Assembly: GCA_944739405.2 (NCBI GenBank)
Contig: OX123197.2
Span: 57,202,047 to 57,266,046 of the forward strand
DNA: 64,000 nt
Reading direction: 5' to 3'
From: Euclidia mi
Lineage: Eukaryota; Arthropoda; Insecta; Lepidoptera; Erebidae
Made by a program: the position numbers and the translations under genes. The stretch's first letter is position 1. The number at the start of each line of letters is the position of its first letter. The notes under the pieces were generated by a model, which saw only the letters and a list, made by a program, of their open reading frames with translations, did no database searches and had not been told where the DNA came from. This document shows positions 1-11,177 of the stretch, in pieces.

Positions 1-1986
1 AACGATGCCATCGTCGACGTTTTGTATGGCGCTAATCTGTGCGCCTTACGAAAGCGGGATGGTGGCATTCGTCCCATTGCCGTTGGGTGCACGTACAGGC
101 GTATGGCAGCCAAGATATGCTGTCGCCATTTTAACACCTCCTTATCTTGTAAATTTCAGCCACAACAGCTGGGCTATGGTTCCAGAGGAGGCTGCGAGGC
201 TGCCGTACATGCCTTGTCATCGTACCTTGACTGTAATGGAGGTGAGGTTATCTTGAAGGTTGACTTAAAGAATGCCTTTAACTCAGTCAACAGGGACACT
301 TTGTTGACACAAGTTAAATTGGAAACACCCCAAATTTACAATTTTCTTTGGCAATGTTATAGACACCCTTCTAAATTAATATACAAAGAACATCTTTAAG
401 AATCTGCCGTCAACAAGGTGACCCTCTTAGACCACTAATTTTTAGTTTGGCCATCCATCCAGTTATAACCCAACTAAATTCTAAATTAAACATCTGGTAC
501 CTAGATGTTGAAACCTTGGGCGGTGACGTAGAGTCCGTGTATCAAGATCTAGCACTTCTAAAATCAAATTTTTTATCCATAGGCTTAGAACTGAATACAA
601 ACAAATGCGAATTTTTTATTAATGACAATCTAGATAAATCCTCTATTCTTTCCAAATTTCAATATTTGGCTTCCAATATCACTCAAGCTGAAAAAAGTTC
701 TCCTCGCCTCCTGGGGTCCCCAATTTTAGACGACGGTTTTGATTATTTTATACATGAAAAAGTTCAAAATTTTAGTGAAATTTCTGACAGGCTACTAAAA
801 ATTAATATACATTCGGCTTTCTCTATTATTCTATATTGTCTTTTTGCCCCTAAATTTACGCACGCATTACGGTGCTCACCTTTTTGGAAAAATCCAACTC
901 CACTCATTCAAATTGACAAAATTATACAGAATACCCTGAGTAAAATTTTGAATGTGGCCCTGAACGACCGGGTGTGGCTACAGGCGTCCTAACCTGTGCG
1001 CTTGGGCGGCCTCGGCGTTCGCAAAATTACCTACGTAAGCCTGCCAGCGTTCTTGTCATCGGTCCACAGCACTGCAGAATTGACTAGGAAAATTTTAGCT
1101 CCCACACTGGTTGATTCTGAAGTGCCGTGTAAGACCGATGCCTTGAACGCTTGGAAAAATGCTTGTCCATGAACTGAGTTACCCCGAAACTTATCCTCCC
1201 AGAGGCAATGGGATGGGCCGCTTTGCAGCGTGGTACGAGAAAACCTTCTCAATACATCGTCCAACGCTGCGGAGCGTGCTCGCCTGCTGGCTGTGGGAGA
1301 ATGGGAATCGGGCCTCTGGCTTCAGGCACTGCCATCGTCCAATATAGGTACCATGTTGGACGATACGACCTTCCGCTTCGCTACTTGCCTCCGTTTAGGT
1401 GCGTCATGTGTCTCTCCGCATCGTTGTCACTGTGGAGAGGCTGTCGATAGCCTTGGTCACCATGGCCTGTCATGCAGCAGGAGCGCGGGTCGTATTTCTC
1501 GACTCGTCAACCTCAATGACATACTGCGCTGGCGTTCCAGCCCAACTTGAACCTCAAGGCTTGGCATGCGACGATGGCAAAAGACCAGACGGGATGTCGT
1601 TACTGCCGTGGAAGCTGGGTAGGCCTTTGGTATGGGACGCAACATGTGTCGATACCCTTGCGCCATCTCATCTTCCCAGCACAGCAGGTTGTGCGGGCGC
1701 TGCTGCTGCTACAGCGGAGACACTCAAACGGCGCAAATATGTAAATCTAATAGGAGATTATGTATTTGAGCCGTTTGGGGTCGAAACATTGGGGCCATGG
1801 GGTCCAAGTTCGCGATCACTTTTTAGAGATCTCGCAAAGAGACTTATAGACGCCTCGCGTGACCAGAGGGCTGGCACGTATTTGGCTCAAAAAATAAGTA
1901 TAGCCATCCAACGAGGCAATGCTGCCAGTCTTCTGGGCACGCTTCCAATTGACTGCAATGCGGATGAGTTTCATGACGCCTTCTAA
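1..1986 (+). pseudogene. Decayed non-LTR reverse transcriptase remnant with C-terminal endonuclease-like block
   Basis: Several frames on one strand together read as the middle and end of a retrotransposon polyprotein. Positions 22-399 carry RT fingers/palm sequence (RPIAVG; KVDLKNAFNSVNRD, the first catalytic Asp block). Positions 447-992 carry the rest of the palm. The expected YLDD catalytic box reads YLDV (WYLDVETLGG), so the second Asp is lost. After several frameshifts, 1230-1550 has a Cys/His-rich stretch (CHCGEAVDSLGHHGLSC), and 1399-1986 has RPDG...LVWDATCVD, resembling the PD-(D/E)xK endonuclease placed downstream of RT in site-specific LINE clades. At least three frame changes are needed, so it is dead. 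The window edge cuts the 5' end. The clade is undetermined; assignment to an RLE-type LINE is inference from domain order. Confidence 0.7.
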
Positions 1987-2232
1987 ATTTAAATTTTTTA
2001 AATTTTCCCTTGTATATATTAATTCGATTTTTTTATTATTTTAAGACTTAATTTAATTATATTGTTTCTTGGTTAACTAAAATACCTAGATATAATAAAA
2101 TTATTGAAACATGGTTCGTAAAGCCTGTCACATGCAATGATGTATATGATATGAACATAATTAAACAAAAATGTTATAAAATTATACTAATAAAAATGCA
2201 GTTCTTTTTTATCCTATCTATTGACATTATTT

Positions 2233-2491
2233 GACGACTGGTTGGCGCAGCGGGAGTATAAGCGACTGCTACGCCGATGGTCGCGGGTTAGATTCCCGCT
2301 CAAGTCAAACATTTGTGTGCATGAACGTGGATGTTTTTCTTGGTCTGGGTGTTTCTATGTATAATATGTATGTATTTACAAAAAAAAGGAATAATTATGT
2401 ATGTTTATCCATTACCTAGTACCCATAGTACAAGCTCTGCTTAGTTTGGGACTAGATGGTGATGTGTATATGTGGTAGAATATTATTATTA
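2233..2491 (+). repeat. tRNA-derived SINE (lepidopteran type)
   Basis: The head folds like a tRNA gene: an A box (TGGCGCAGCGGG) near 2243 and a B box (GGGTTAGATTCCC) near 2284 define an internal pol III promoter. The body that follows (TTTGTGTGCATGAACGTGGA, then CTCTGCTTAGTTTGGGA) is a 3' module I recognise from lepidopteran SINEs and LINEs. It runs into an ATT microsatellite at 2481-2491, where the downstream Dong-like element ends. A pol III head plus a LINE-like tail indicates a non-autonomous element mobilised by a LINE. Confidence 0.75.
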
Positions 2492-5131
2492 TCTCTTTAT
2501 TAATCAGTATTCACATGATCTAATTTTACATAATTAAACCTTAGTATAATTCAATTAATTTAACTATATAAAATGGGACAGGGACCAAGCCATCGGTGGT
2601 TAGGCCCTCTGAGAAAGGAACTTCCTCACAATGCGTGCCGTACCGAGAAGAACCGCCTTCTGAATCAAGGCCTTGATCCAGCTGCCCAGTGCGAGCCTCT
2701 TTAGATGTTGGTCGAAGCTCTTGGCGATCAATCCATTCACTGAAACGACAATCTGAACAATGATTGCTGAATCTACATCCCACATGTCGACAATCTCGTG
2801 AGCTAGATCTACATATTTAATCTTTTATCATTTTCCGCCTTCACGAGATTACCGTCATGTGGTATGGTGATATCAACAATCATTGCGAGACGCTCTGCTC
2901 GGTCTATCACTACAATATCAGGCTTATTGGCTACAATAGTCCTGTCTGTAATGATAGACCGATCCCAGTACAACAATGCACGACCATTTTCGAGAACTGG
3001 GTCGGGCACATATCTGTAGTACGGTACCTCAGAACCAATGAGTTTATATTTAAGGGCTAGTTGCTGATGGACAATCCTAGCCACTTGGTTATGCCTGTGC
3101 AAATACTGACCATTGGCAAGACTCGAACAACCGGACACAATATGCCTGAGAGATTCCCCGGGCTGGTCATGACAACTTCATCCATAATTGCACAGACAAA
3201 ACCTTCGGTTTCTCCAAAAAGATCACCGAAGCGTAGCTAGGAAACGGATGCCTTAAAATCTATATCAGACCCGTGTAAGGCCTTATAGAAGCGTCCATGT
3301 AGCTCCTTGCCCTTCCATACTTCTCTCCGGTCCTCGATACGAAGCACTGCAGTCCAGTATCCACTGCAACCACATCTCGATGCATATCCACACTCATTTG
3401 CAGAAAATATTCTCTGAGGTTATACAGCTCGCGGTTATGGAGGGTCTTAAGACATAAAAATCCTCGACCACCACATTTCCGCGGGATGTATAGCCTCACT
3501 ACCGATGAGCGTGGATGATGCATCCGAGGTGCAGTCAGCATTGAACGAACTTTTCTGTCCAGGGCGTCAAGTTCAGTCTGAGTCCACCTGAGTATGCCGA
3601 AGGAATACATAAGGACTGGCATGGCCCATCCGTTGCAAGCCCGCACCTTGTTACCACCTGATAAAAGACTATTCAGTACTTTTTTCAGGCGGCCAAAGAA
3701 ACGAGCCTGCAGCGACTGCTTCATGTCAGCCTCAGAGATATTCAATTACTGCGACATACCCAGGTATTTGTAAGTTTCCGTTAGAGAGAGGGACCGAAGT
3801 TGTATGGAATCTGAGAGTTGTATCCCTGCAGATTCCATAATCTCAGCTTTCTTTACATACATGACCGCACATTTGTCCACACCAAATTCCATCCTGATAG
3901 AATTACTAAAGGTTTCAGTTACCTTAAGTAATGCAGTCATTTGGAGATTGTTGACGGCAAACAATTTCAAGTCATCCATGAAAAGGAGGTGAGATGACCA
4001 CCTCTCCTTAACCGATAGCCTAGCCCTGAAGCCTCCAATAAAGTACTTAGAGGGTTCAGTGCTAGGCAAAACCACAAAGGGCTCAGACTATCGCCCTGGA
4101 ATATACCTCGCTCGATCTTTATTGGAACACCGCAATCCAAACTCGATTGACATCCCGGATAGTGCAATACGGTCCTCCATTGCCCCATACATGACCTTAA
4201 GAAGGTGCAAAGAGTTGCATCTACTTTATACAACTCCAGCACCCTCAAAAGCCAGGTATGTGGCACGGAGTCGTAAGCCTTTTTGTAATCTATCCAGCAT
4301 GTCGATAGATTCTTTCGATTACGGCGTACCTGTTGGCTAATGGCCATGTCAATCAGAAGGAGTTCTTTAGTACCACGGGCCCCACTCCTACATCCATTTT
4401 GAGAAACTGATAAAATTGAATTATGAAATATATGTTTTGATAATTTTATTCTCAAAATGGATGTAAGAAGTTTATACATTGTTGGCAAACAAGTAATCGG
4501 CCTATAATTCTTGGGGTCCGTGGTACTACCAGATTTATAGAGCAGGTGAGTGTGGCCGGATGTTAAAAAGTCTGGTAGCAAACCTGATTCCAATGAGGAT
4601 TGGAACTGAGACGCTAAGCAAGCATGTGAACTATGGAACCATTTAAGCCAAAATTTGTGCAGTCCGTCTGGTCCTGCTGCTTTCCAGTTTGGTAACGGAT
4701 GGACTGCACTGGCTATATCGTCTTGTGTTATATATATTGGTTCCATAGTTGGGATTCGTTCACATGCTCGCTCAACATCCCGGATCCAATCACCCTCCGC
4801 GTGGCTGACAGGCGTCGACCAAATGCTGCGCCAAAATGAGTTAGTGGCATCATCATCCGGTCGACACCCATCACCTTCACCAGCCATGGAATCAGGTTGC
4901 TCCCATCCTCTGTACACCCACCTCTCGTCTCTCTGGAATGTGCGATTCAGGCAATATCGATCCACTCTTTTTTTATATCGCCTGATACGGTTTGCCCATG
5001 CATAAACTTTTTGCTTCGGATAGTCGATGCGCTCCGTAACTCGTGCCTGATAATCCTGGGAACTGATACCAGTACCCGCGAAAGCTCGAGTCACAAAGCG
5101 CATCACTCTCGGTCGCGTATTGCCCATATAC
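2492..5131 (-). pseudogene. R4/Dong-clade LINE, copy 1: 5'-truncated and broken
   Basis: This is the divergent sister of the intact copy downstream and matches it from roughly residue 320 to the C-terminus. The piece at 3967-5163 holds the linker and RT palm (CWIDYKKAYDSVPH; GIFQGDSLSPLWF). A frameshift then moves to 3746-4075, which keeps the catalytic FMDD. A stop replaces an Ala codon after GMSQ, and the thumb continues at 3260-3745. Another shift leads to the endonuclease part (2809-3138, KPDIVVIDRAERL, MIVDITIP) and the tail (2541-2785). A deletion near 3165-3180 removes the first two cysteines of the CX2CX8HX4C zinc knuckle seen in copy 2. The 5' end stops at a TAA-repeat palindrome. 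Non-functional; only the family assignment and the breaks are supported. Confidence 0.85.
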
Positions 5132-5161
5132 GAATAATAATAATAATTATTATTATTATTC
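5132..5161. repeat. 30-bp perfect palindrome of TAA microsatellite between two Dong-like elements
   Basis: Four and a half AAT repeats switch to ATT repeats at the exact centre, flanked by G on the left and C on the right. The two 15-base arms are perfectly complementary. It lies between the 5' end of copy 1 and the 3' end of copy 2, both on the minus strand. Dong-type elements are known to target (TAA)n. Confidence 0.9.
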
Positions 5162-8100
5162 ATTTATTTATCACTTCTCAAATTTAAATTACATTTTTAA
5201 ATATATCACTTATAAAAATAAATACATTTAAAAATATAAAAAAACCGTGGGATCCCACCAGCAACGGGCACAGGGTCCAAGCTGCCGGTGGTAAGGGCTA
5301 CAGAGACAGGAACTTCCTCACAATACGTGCCGTGTCGAGAAGAACTGCCTTTTGCATCAGACCCTTGACCCAAGCACCCAACGCGAGCCTCTTAAGGTGA
5401 CGATCGAGGCTCTTGGCTATTAGGCCATTAACCGTTACAACTATCGGCACAATAATTGCCGAGTCCACTTCCCACATGTCGACAATCTCGTGAGCCAAGT
5501 CCAGATATTTAATCTGTTTGTCTTTCTCGGCTTTCACGAGATTCTCGTCATGGGGAATAGTGACATCAACAATCATTGCGAGGCGCTCTGATCGATCTAT
5601 CACCACAATATCAGGTTTGTTGGCTACAACAGTCCTGTCCGTGACGATAGATCGATCCCAGTACAATGTGGCATGGCCATTTTCGAGAACTGGCTCTGCC
5701 ACATACCTGTAGTACGGTACCTCGATGTCTACAAGTTTGTATTTCAGAGCAAGTTGCTGGTGAATGATTCTGGCTACTTGGTTATGTCTGTGCAAGTACT
5801 CACCGTTAGCAAGACGTGAACAACCGGAAACAATATGACTGAGGGATTCACCGGGCTGGTGACACGCACGGCAAATATCGGTAGTGCCATCCCTCAGGAT
5901 ATATTTCCGGTAGTTATTCGTCTTGATAACTTCGTCAGCAATTGCACAAACAAACCCTTCGGTTTCCCCAAAGAGGTCGCCGAAGCGTAGCCAGTTCACC
6001 GAGGCTAATAGGTCTACATCGGGTCCATACAGGGCCCGATGGAACCTGCCATGAAGCTCCTTGCTCTGCCATACACGCTTGCGATCATCAGTACTGAGTA
6101 CTACAGGTATGCGCCAGTTCTCCTTAGCCAACTTGAGCGGGGTGAGTCCATTGTCCACTGCGACAACATCTCGATGCATGTCCACGTTCGCCCGGAGAAA
6201 ATATTCTCTGAGATTGCACACCTCGCGGTTGTGTAGGGTCTTGATATTCAGAAAACCACGACCCCCACACTTCCGCGGGATGTACAACCTCATCACGGAT
6301 GAACGTGGATGATGCATACGATATGCCGTCAACAATGTGCGGACTCTTCTGTCCAGGGCGTCCAATTCAGACTGAGTCCACTTGAGTATGCCAAAGGAGT
6401 ATACAAGAAGTGGCATAACCCAACCGTTGCAAGCCCGAACCTTGTTGCCACCTGATAAAAGACTTTTCAGTACTTTATTCAGGCGGCCAAAGAAACGCTC
6501 TTGCAACGATTGCTTCATGACGGCTTCATTGATACTTAAAGCCTGTGACATACCCAAGTACTTATAGGTATCAGTTAAGAGAAGCGTTCTTAGGTTAATG
6601 GAATCTGAGAGTTGGATCCCCTCAGATTCCACCATCCTTCCCTGCTTCACATGAATGACAGCACATTTATCCACACCGAACTCCATATTGATTGACTTAC
6701 TAAAGTTTTGGGTTACTTTTAGTAAATCTATCAATTGGGCATCAGAGTGGGCAAATAACTTCAGGTCATCCATGAACAACAGGTGAGATATGACCTGACC
6801 ACTCCTCTGTAACCTGTAGCCTAACCTTGAACCCTCCAGTAATGTGCTGAGAGGGTTCATGGCTAAGCAAAACCAAAGGGGACTCAGACTGTCGCCCTGA
6901 AAAATCCCTCGCTCAATTCTAATATGTTCGCCGTCCTCCTGGATCCCTCGGCATCCTGGATAGCTAAGAGTCGTATTCCATTGCCCCATACATGACTTTA
7001 AAAAGGTGCGTAGAGTAGTATTTACTTTATACAACTCTAGCACCCTCAAAAGCCATGTATGTGGTACGGAGTCATACGCTTTCTTATAATCTATCCAACA
7101 TGCCGCCAGATCCTTTCGGTTACGGCGAACTTGTTGGCTAATGGCCATGTCAATGAGGAGGAGCTCCTTAGTACCACGAGCCCCCTTCCTACATCCATTC
7201 TGAGAGGCTGACATAATTGAGTTGTCTTCGACATGTTTAGCTATTTTAGCTCTCAGAATAGATGTAAGAAGTTTATAGACCGATGGTAAACACGTTATCG
7301 GTCTATAATTGCCGGGCTCGCTAGTACTGCCAGTCTTGTGGAGCAGGTGGGTAATTCCAGTCGTCATAAAGGTTGGCAACGACCCAGATTCCACGGCTGA
7401 TTGGAATTGAGATGCCAAACGTTCATGCGAACTACGTAGCCATTTCAGCCAGAAATTGTGCAGTCCGTCCAATCCTGGAGATTTCCAATTAGATAATGGA
7501 CGGACTGCTTGTGTAACGTCCTGGCTAGAAATGGCCACGCATTCCATTTCGGGAATATGTTCGCATGCACGTTCGATATCTCGCATCCAATCACCTTCGC
7601 TATGACCAATGGGCATCGACCAGATGCTACGCCAGAACATGACTGTGGCGTCCGCATCTGGCCGCTGCACATTAGTCACACATTGATCTGGTCGTTCCCA
7701 ACTTCTATATACCCACCTTTGGTCCCTCTGGAATGTACTATTAATGACGTACCGGTCCACACGTTTTTTAAACCTACGAATTCGGTTTGCCCATGCATAG
7801 ACTTTCTGTTTTAGGTAGTCAATGCGCTCTGTGACCCGGGCTATATAATCTTGAGGACTAATGTTAGTCCCCGAAAAAGCCCGTTTCACAAAGCGCATTA
7901 CCCTAGGACGTGTATTCCCCTCCCTAAAACAGATCAGCTTGCCAATAAGTGCCCTTGCCTCGGCAATACGCCGCTCAATCCTGCACTGCCACGCAGGTAC
8001 AACAGACCTTTGTCGTACAACGGTATCAGTTTCTGGAAACTTAACACCAGCTATACGACAAGCTGCCACGGCGGTACAGTACAAGATTGAATGGGTATCA

Positions 8101-9141
8101 CCGAGATCCTCGCTATTATCTAAATAATTTGATAATAACGAGTCAAGAGCACTTATCAGCGCTATATTTCGCCTATGCATAGGCAACCTCGGTAGACGAG
8201 GCCTGATACCTAGTGGTGTGTACCGGTAGTCCCGAATAGCACATTCCAAAGCGTCCTTTACCTCTTCATTGCACTGGGTACTTACATTATCAGCCATGTC
8301 ATCCTCCTCCCTGACGGCACTGTCGCCTATTGGCGGTGCGGTCAGTGCAGATGTCTGTGTAGGCTGGACGGGGGTGGCATGGCTCGCAGGTAAGTACTCT
8401 GAGCGCATCCTATCAAGCACGGCATTATCCAACTTGCCACTGCGCTGGATAACCCGTACCTGATCCGATAGTCGTTGAGCCGTGACGTTGATGCTTGGTT
8501 CCAAGGCCTGAAACAAAGACAGCATGCGACTACGGTACGCAGTGAGGTTAGTGCCTCCCTCTGTCGCCCCAAAATATGCGCGCATGACATGTTCGTTTAT
8601 TGATGTCGTCCACTTCATGCGCTGCACATTACCACCGGCAGCGGGGACCCTGTTTGGGGCCGGTGGGCCCCGAGGTCCCAAGCACGCAGGTGGCCGGCCT
8701 CTCCCACGCCGCCGCGCAGGTGACGGTGTCGACGGCGGAGAGAAATACTCGTCGCTGGAGCTCGACGCAACTGCAGCCGTCGGTGTTGTCGGCGCAGGTG
8801 CCGACGGCTGCGAGGCGGAGCTCAGCGACGGGCCCGGAGGTGTTGGTCGTGCTCTCTTGTTCCTGGCTCTCGTCAACATACTAGAGTGCTAATAATTTCA
8901 TTTTTATTCTCGTAAATATTGTTATTGATATTGGTGTCATATTTGTTGTGACGGCTGTCATCTCTTCACTTTTTCTTTATTTGTGGCGGATTTTACCAAA
9001 TATTTCCTTCTTTTGATTGAGTTTTATATACTAATTTCAGATGCGATATATTATTACAATTTATATGGTGAAATTCGTGAAATATTAATATTTAAAATTC
9101 TTTGATGAAAAAAGCACGTTGACATTGGTGGTGTTGCCAGA
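5162..9141 (-). mobile_element. Apparently full-length R4/Dong-clade LINE, copy 2
   Basis: On the minus strand the element has a 5' UTR of about 260 bases (8880-9141), one uninterrupted ORF (5298-8879) and an AT-rich 3' UTR of about 135 bases (5162-5297). TAA-repeat palindromes border both sides (5132-5161 and 9142-9178). R4-clade LINEs have one ORF with RT followed by a zinc knuckle and a restriction-like endonuclease, and Dong members insert in (TAA)n; all of this is met here. No poly(A) tail is seen, as is usual for elements ending directly at the target repeat. The intact ORF suggests a young insertion; activity is not shown. Confidence 0.85.
5298..8879 (-). CDS. R4/Dong-type reverse transcriptase-endonuclease, intact 1193 aa
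   Basis: Predicted single polyprotein for target-primed reverse transcription: it nicks the TAA target and copies its own RNA. The N-terminus is basic, then Pro/Ser/Thr-rich (residues 1-85). Next comes a helical block beginning WTTSINEHVMRAYFG (about 89-165), resembling N-terminal DNA-binding segments of the clade. RT motifs follow: GNYRPITCLP, CWIDYKKAYDSVPH (first Asp), RGIFQGDSLSPLWF, and catalytic LLFMDDLKLFA. Downstream, CRACHQPGESLSHIVSGC matches CX2CX8HX4C exactly, and KPDIVVIDRSERLAMIVD fits a PD-(D/E)xK nuclease core. I keep the start at 8879 (MLTRARNK), which gives a length in the range expected for the clade. No stop or frameshift was seen. Expression and activity are not demonstrated. 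Confidence 0.88.
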   Translation of the reverse strand: MLTRARNKRARPTPPGPSLSSASQPSAPAPTTPTAAVASSSSDEYFSPPSTPSPARRRGRGRPPACLGPRGPPAPNRVPAAGGNVQRMKWTTSINEHVMRAYFGATEGGTNLTAYRSRMLSLFQALEPSINVTAQRLSDQVRVIQRSGKLDNAVLDRMRSEYLPASHATPVQPTQTSALTAPPIGDSAVREEDDMADNVSTQCNEEVKDALECAIRDYRYTPLGIRPRLPRLPMHRRNIALISALDSLLSNYLDNSEDLGDTHSILYCTAVAACRIAGVKFPETDTVVRQRSVVPAWQCRIERRIAEARALIGKLICFREGNTRPRVMRFVKRAFSGTNISPQDYIARVTERIDYLKQKVYAWANRIRRFKKRVDRYVINSTFQRDQRWVYRSWERPDQCVTNVQRPDADATVMFWRSIWSMPIGHSEGDWMRDIERACEHIPEMECVAISSQDVTQAVRPLSNWKSPGLDGLHNFWLKWLRSSHERLASQFQSAVESGSLPTFMTTGITHLLHKTGSTSEPGNYRPITCLPSVYKLLTSILRAKIAKHVEDNSIMSASQNGCRKGARGTKELLLIDMAISQQVRRNRKDLAACWIDYKKAYDSVPHTWLLRVLELYKVNTTLRTFLKSCMGQWNTTLSYPGCRGIQEDGEHIRIERGIFQGDSLSPLWFCLAMNPLSTLLEGSRLGYRLQRSGQVISHLLFMDDLKLFAHSDAQLIDLLKVTQNFSKSINMEFGVDKCAVIHVKQGRMVESEGIQLSDSINLRTLLLTDTYKYLGMSQALSINEAVMKQSLQERFFGRLNKVLKSLLSGGNKVRACNGWVMPLLVYSFGILKWTQSELDALDRRVRTLLTAYRMHHPRSSVMRLYIPRKCGGRGFLNIKTLHNREVCNLREYFLRANVDMHRDVVAVDNGLTPLKLAKENWRIPVVLSTDDRKRVWQSKELHGRFHRALYGPDVDLLASVNWLRFGDLFGETEGFVCAIADEVIKTNNYRKYILRDGTTDICRACHQPGESLSHIVSGCSRLANGEYLHRHNQVARIIHQQLALKYKLVDIEVPYYRYVAEPVLENGHATLYWDRSIVTDRTVVANKPDIVVIDRSERLAMIVDVTIPHDENLVKAEKDKQIKYLDLAHEIVDMWEVDSAIIVPIVVTVNGLIAKSLDRHLKRLALGAWVKGLMQKAVLLDTARIVRKFLSL

Positions 9142-9178
9142 TTCAATAATAATAATAATTATTATTATTATTATTGAA
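9142..9178. repeat. 37-bp perfect palindrome of TAA microsatellite at the 5' end of the intact Dong-like element
   Basis: TTC plus five AAT units mirror five ATT units plus GAA around a single central base (18-base arms, no mismatch). It sits immediately 5' of the element and is built like the palindrome at 5132-5161. Confidence 0.9.
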
Positions 9179-10212
9179 TGTCTCCTTAATATAATTTGAA
9201 ATAAAAGTGTTGCGTTCCGAAACTTTAGACTCAGATTTTTATCATATATATCATAAATATTATATAAAGAAGTCGCAAGTGAAATGCAAATATAAACTCA
9301 ACATTTTAAGACCCTCTTTTCATTTATATTTATATCTAAAGAAACTGGTTAACATATAAACGACGAAGCAGATGTGTGGGACTATAAATCCTAGCTGAAC
9401 ATTGTAATGCCCACATCACAAGACAAACATGACCCAATAAGACCTAAAATAAACTTAAAGTAATCGTTTCGCTAGATACAGGCGCGATTCACATGAAATT
9501 TATCTTTTTAATGGCCTGAGAGAGCCGTTTTCGACTAACAATCGAATAATTTACTTTTGAAGACAAGTTAAGCTTGGAAACTTTTTTTATTTTGCGTAAA
9601 ACGTCTAGAATGAAGTTGTTAGTAACTTTGTTTTAGGTGCCTGTTAAGTTTAACTGCTTCTCTATCTTTGAGGTGTATGGGTATTAAAAGGAAATTCTTA
9701 CTTAATGTGCACGTTTTTATGCACCTGGGTGATATTCATTGTAGAGTTTTTCAGCTAAATGGTTAAATGCTGTGTTGGCAAATTAATTTATTATTATATA
9801 TCCTTAAGAATGCATTATGGATATTTTTATATGTATTTATGTTTGAATCTTAGAAAAGTTACTTAAGATTATGATTTATATAACAATGGTAATGTGGATC
9901 ATAATAACGAGTAGATTGACAACTCATTTAACAACTTCAAAGATTTATTTTTCATCATTATGGTGCATAACGTCTAACCACGTGATTTTCAATGCACGGG
10001 GATTTATCACCGCCAATTTTCTATTTACGACAATGCTTTACAGCTAAACCCATTTTAATTTGCTTGATGTCACACCAAACAGTCGTCCTCAAATAGTAAG
10101 TAGGTAATTAGTACGCTTGCATGTGTTTGTGTTCGTGTGTGCATGAGTTTCGTTTCATGTTCTTGCACATTTTATAACTCTGTAATATTTGGATTATATA
10201 ACAAATAGCTTA
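9179..10212. other. AT-rich interval, nothing recognised
   Basis: No convincing ORF, RNA gene or repeat family could be identified on either strand. It is the right-hand flank of the Dong-like element. Confidence 0.6.
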
Positions 10213-10541
10213 TAAAGAAGCGATAGCCTAGTGGAGAGACTGACAGACTGCTATGCAGAGGGGTTCGAATCCACGGCACGCACCAATGACTTTTCGAAGT
10301 TATGTGCGTATTAAATTGTTAATTATCGCATGCTAAACGGTAAAGGAAAACATCGTGAGGATACCTGCATGTCTGAGAGTTTTTCATAGAGTTCTTCATA
10401 ATGTTCTCAAAAGACGTGAAGTCTGCCAACCCGTACTTGGCCAGCGTGGTGGACTATGGCGTTACCTTTCTCATAGTGAGAAGAGGCCCGTGCCCAGTAG
10501 TGGGACAAATTATATACGGGGCCGATGATGATATTATAAAT
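10213..10541 (+). repeat. tRNA-derived SINE with RTE-like 3' end
   Basis: The head GCGATAGCCTAGTGG (A box) and GGGGTTCGAATCC (B box, near 10260) mark an internal pol III promoter. The middle module (ACGGTAAAGGAAAACATCG) and the 3' module (GCCAGCGTGGTGGACTA, GAGGCCCGTGCCCAGTAG) are typical of an abundant lepidopteran SINE. It ends in GATGATGAT, the short tail of RTE-clade LINEs, implying RTE mobilisation. It belongs to the same GCGATAGCC-headed family as the copies at 21603, 24664, 55198 and 57176. Confidence 0.8.
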
Positions 10542-11177
10542 CTAGCACTTTTTAGTTTTACTGAGTTTACAAATTTATTATAATCTGGCAACTCATTTAT
10601 TACTGAAATTAGCGCGTTCATCCAACCAACAAATAAACCCTTCAGCTTCATTATATTAGTACAGATAATTTTATTTTAAGCCAACTCATATCGTACGCAA
10701 GGTTTTTTTCAGGTAAGTTACAGAAATTACGATATCCCAAAATTTTTATTTTAACCTACCTTTATCAGGTATTTTGCTAGCGTTATATGCATTATGTCCC
10801 AAATACACGAGTACGAATGCATTTCAAGAGACCTGGCGTATCCAGGCTTTTAAAATTCTCTTTATACGTGGAGCGGCGGCAACAATGTGCTTAGATATTG
10901 TTTCTAGAAGGGTTTAGGAAAATATGATGTAAATATAATACCTCACAGCCATGCATGAGTACGATGTATATAAGTGAAATGTGTAAAGAATCTATTAAGA
11001 TAAAACGTTTGCCGCCCCTTACATATATTAAATTCTTAATGTCCATTAAAATTTTAATTCAGTGATTAAAGGTGTGGATGTGCTATATTGTCTGTTTTCT
11101 TATAGTTCTATGCCCTTAATAATTCTTATATACCTTCAATACCAAGCTAAATTATTCAGAATCGATTGCCTCCGTGA
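10542..11177. other. AT-rich interval, nothing recognised
   Basis: No supported gene, RNA or named repeat on either strand. Confidence 0.55.

Noticed and set aside
8524..8892. 122-codon plus-strand frame
   Set aside because: Antisense shadow of the GC-rich N-terminus of the Dong-like ORF.
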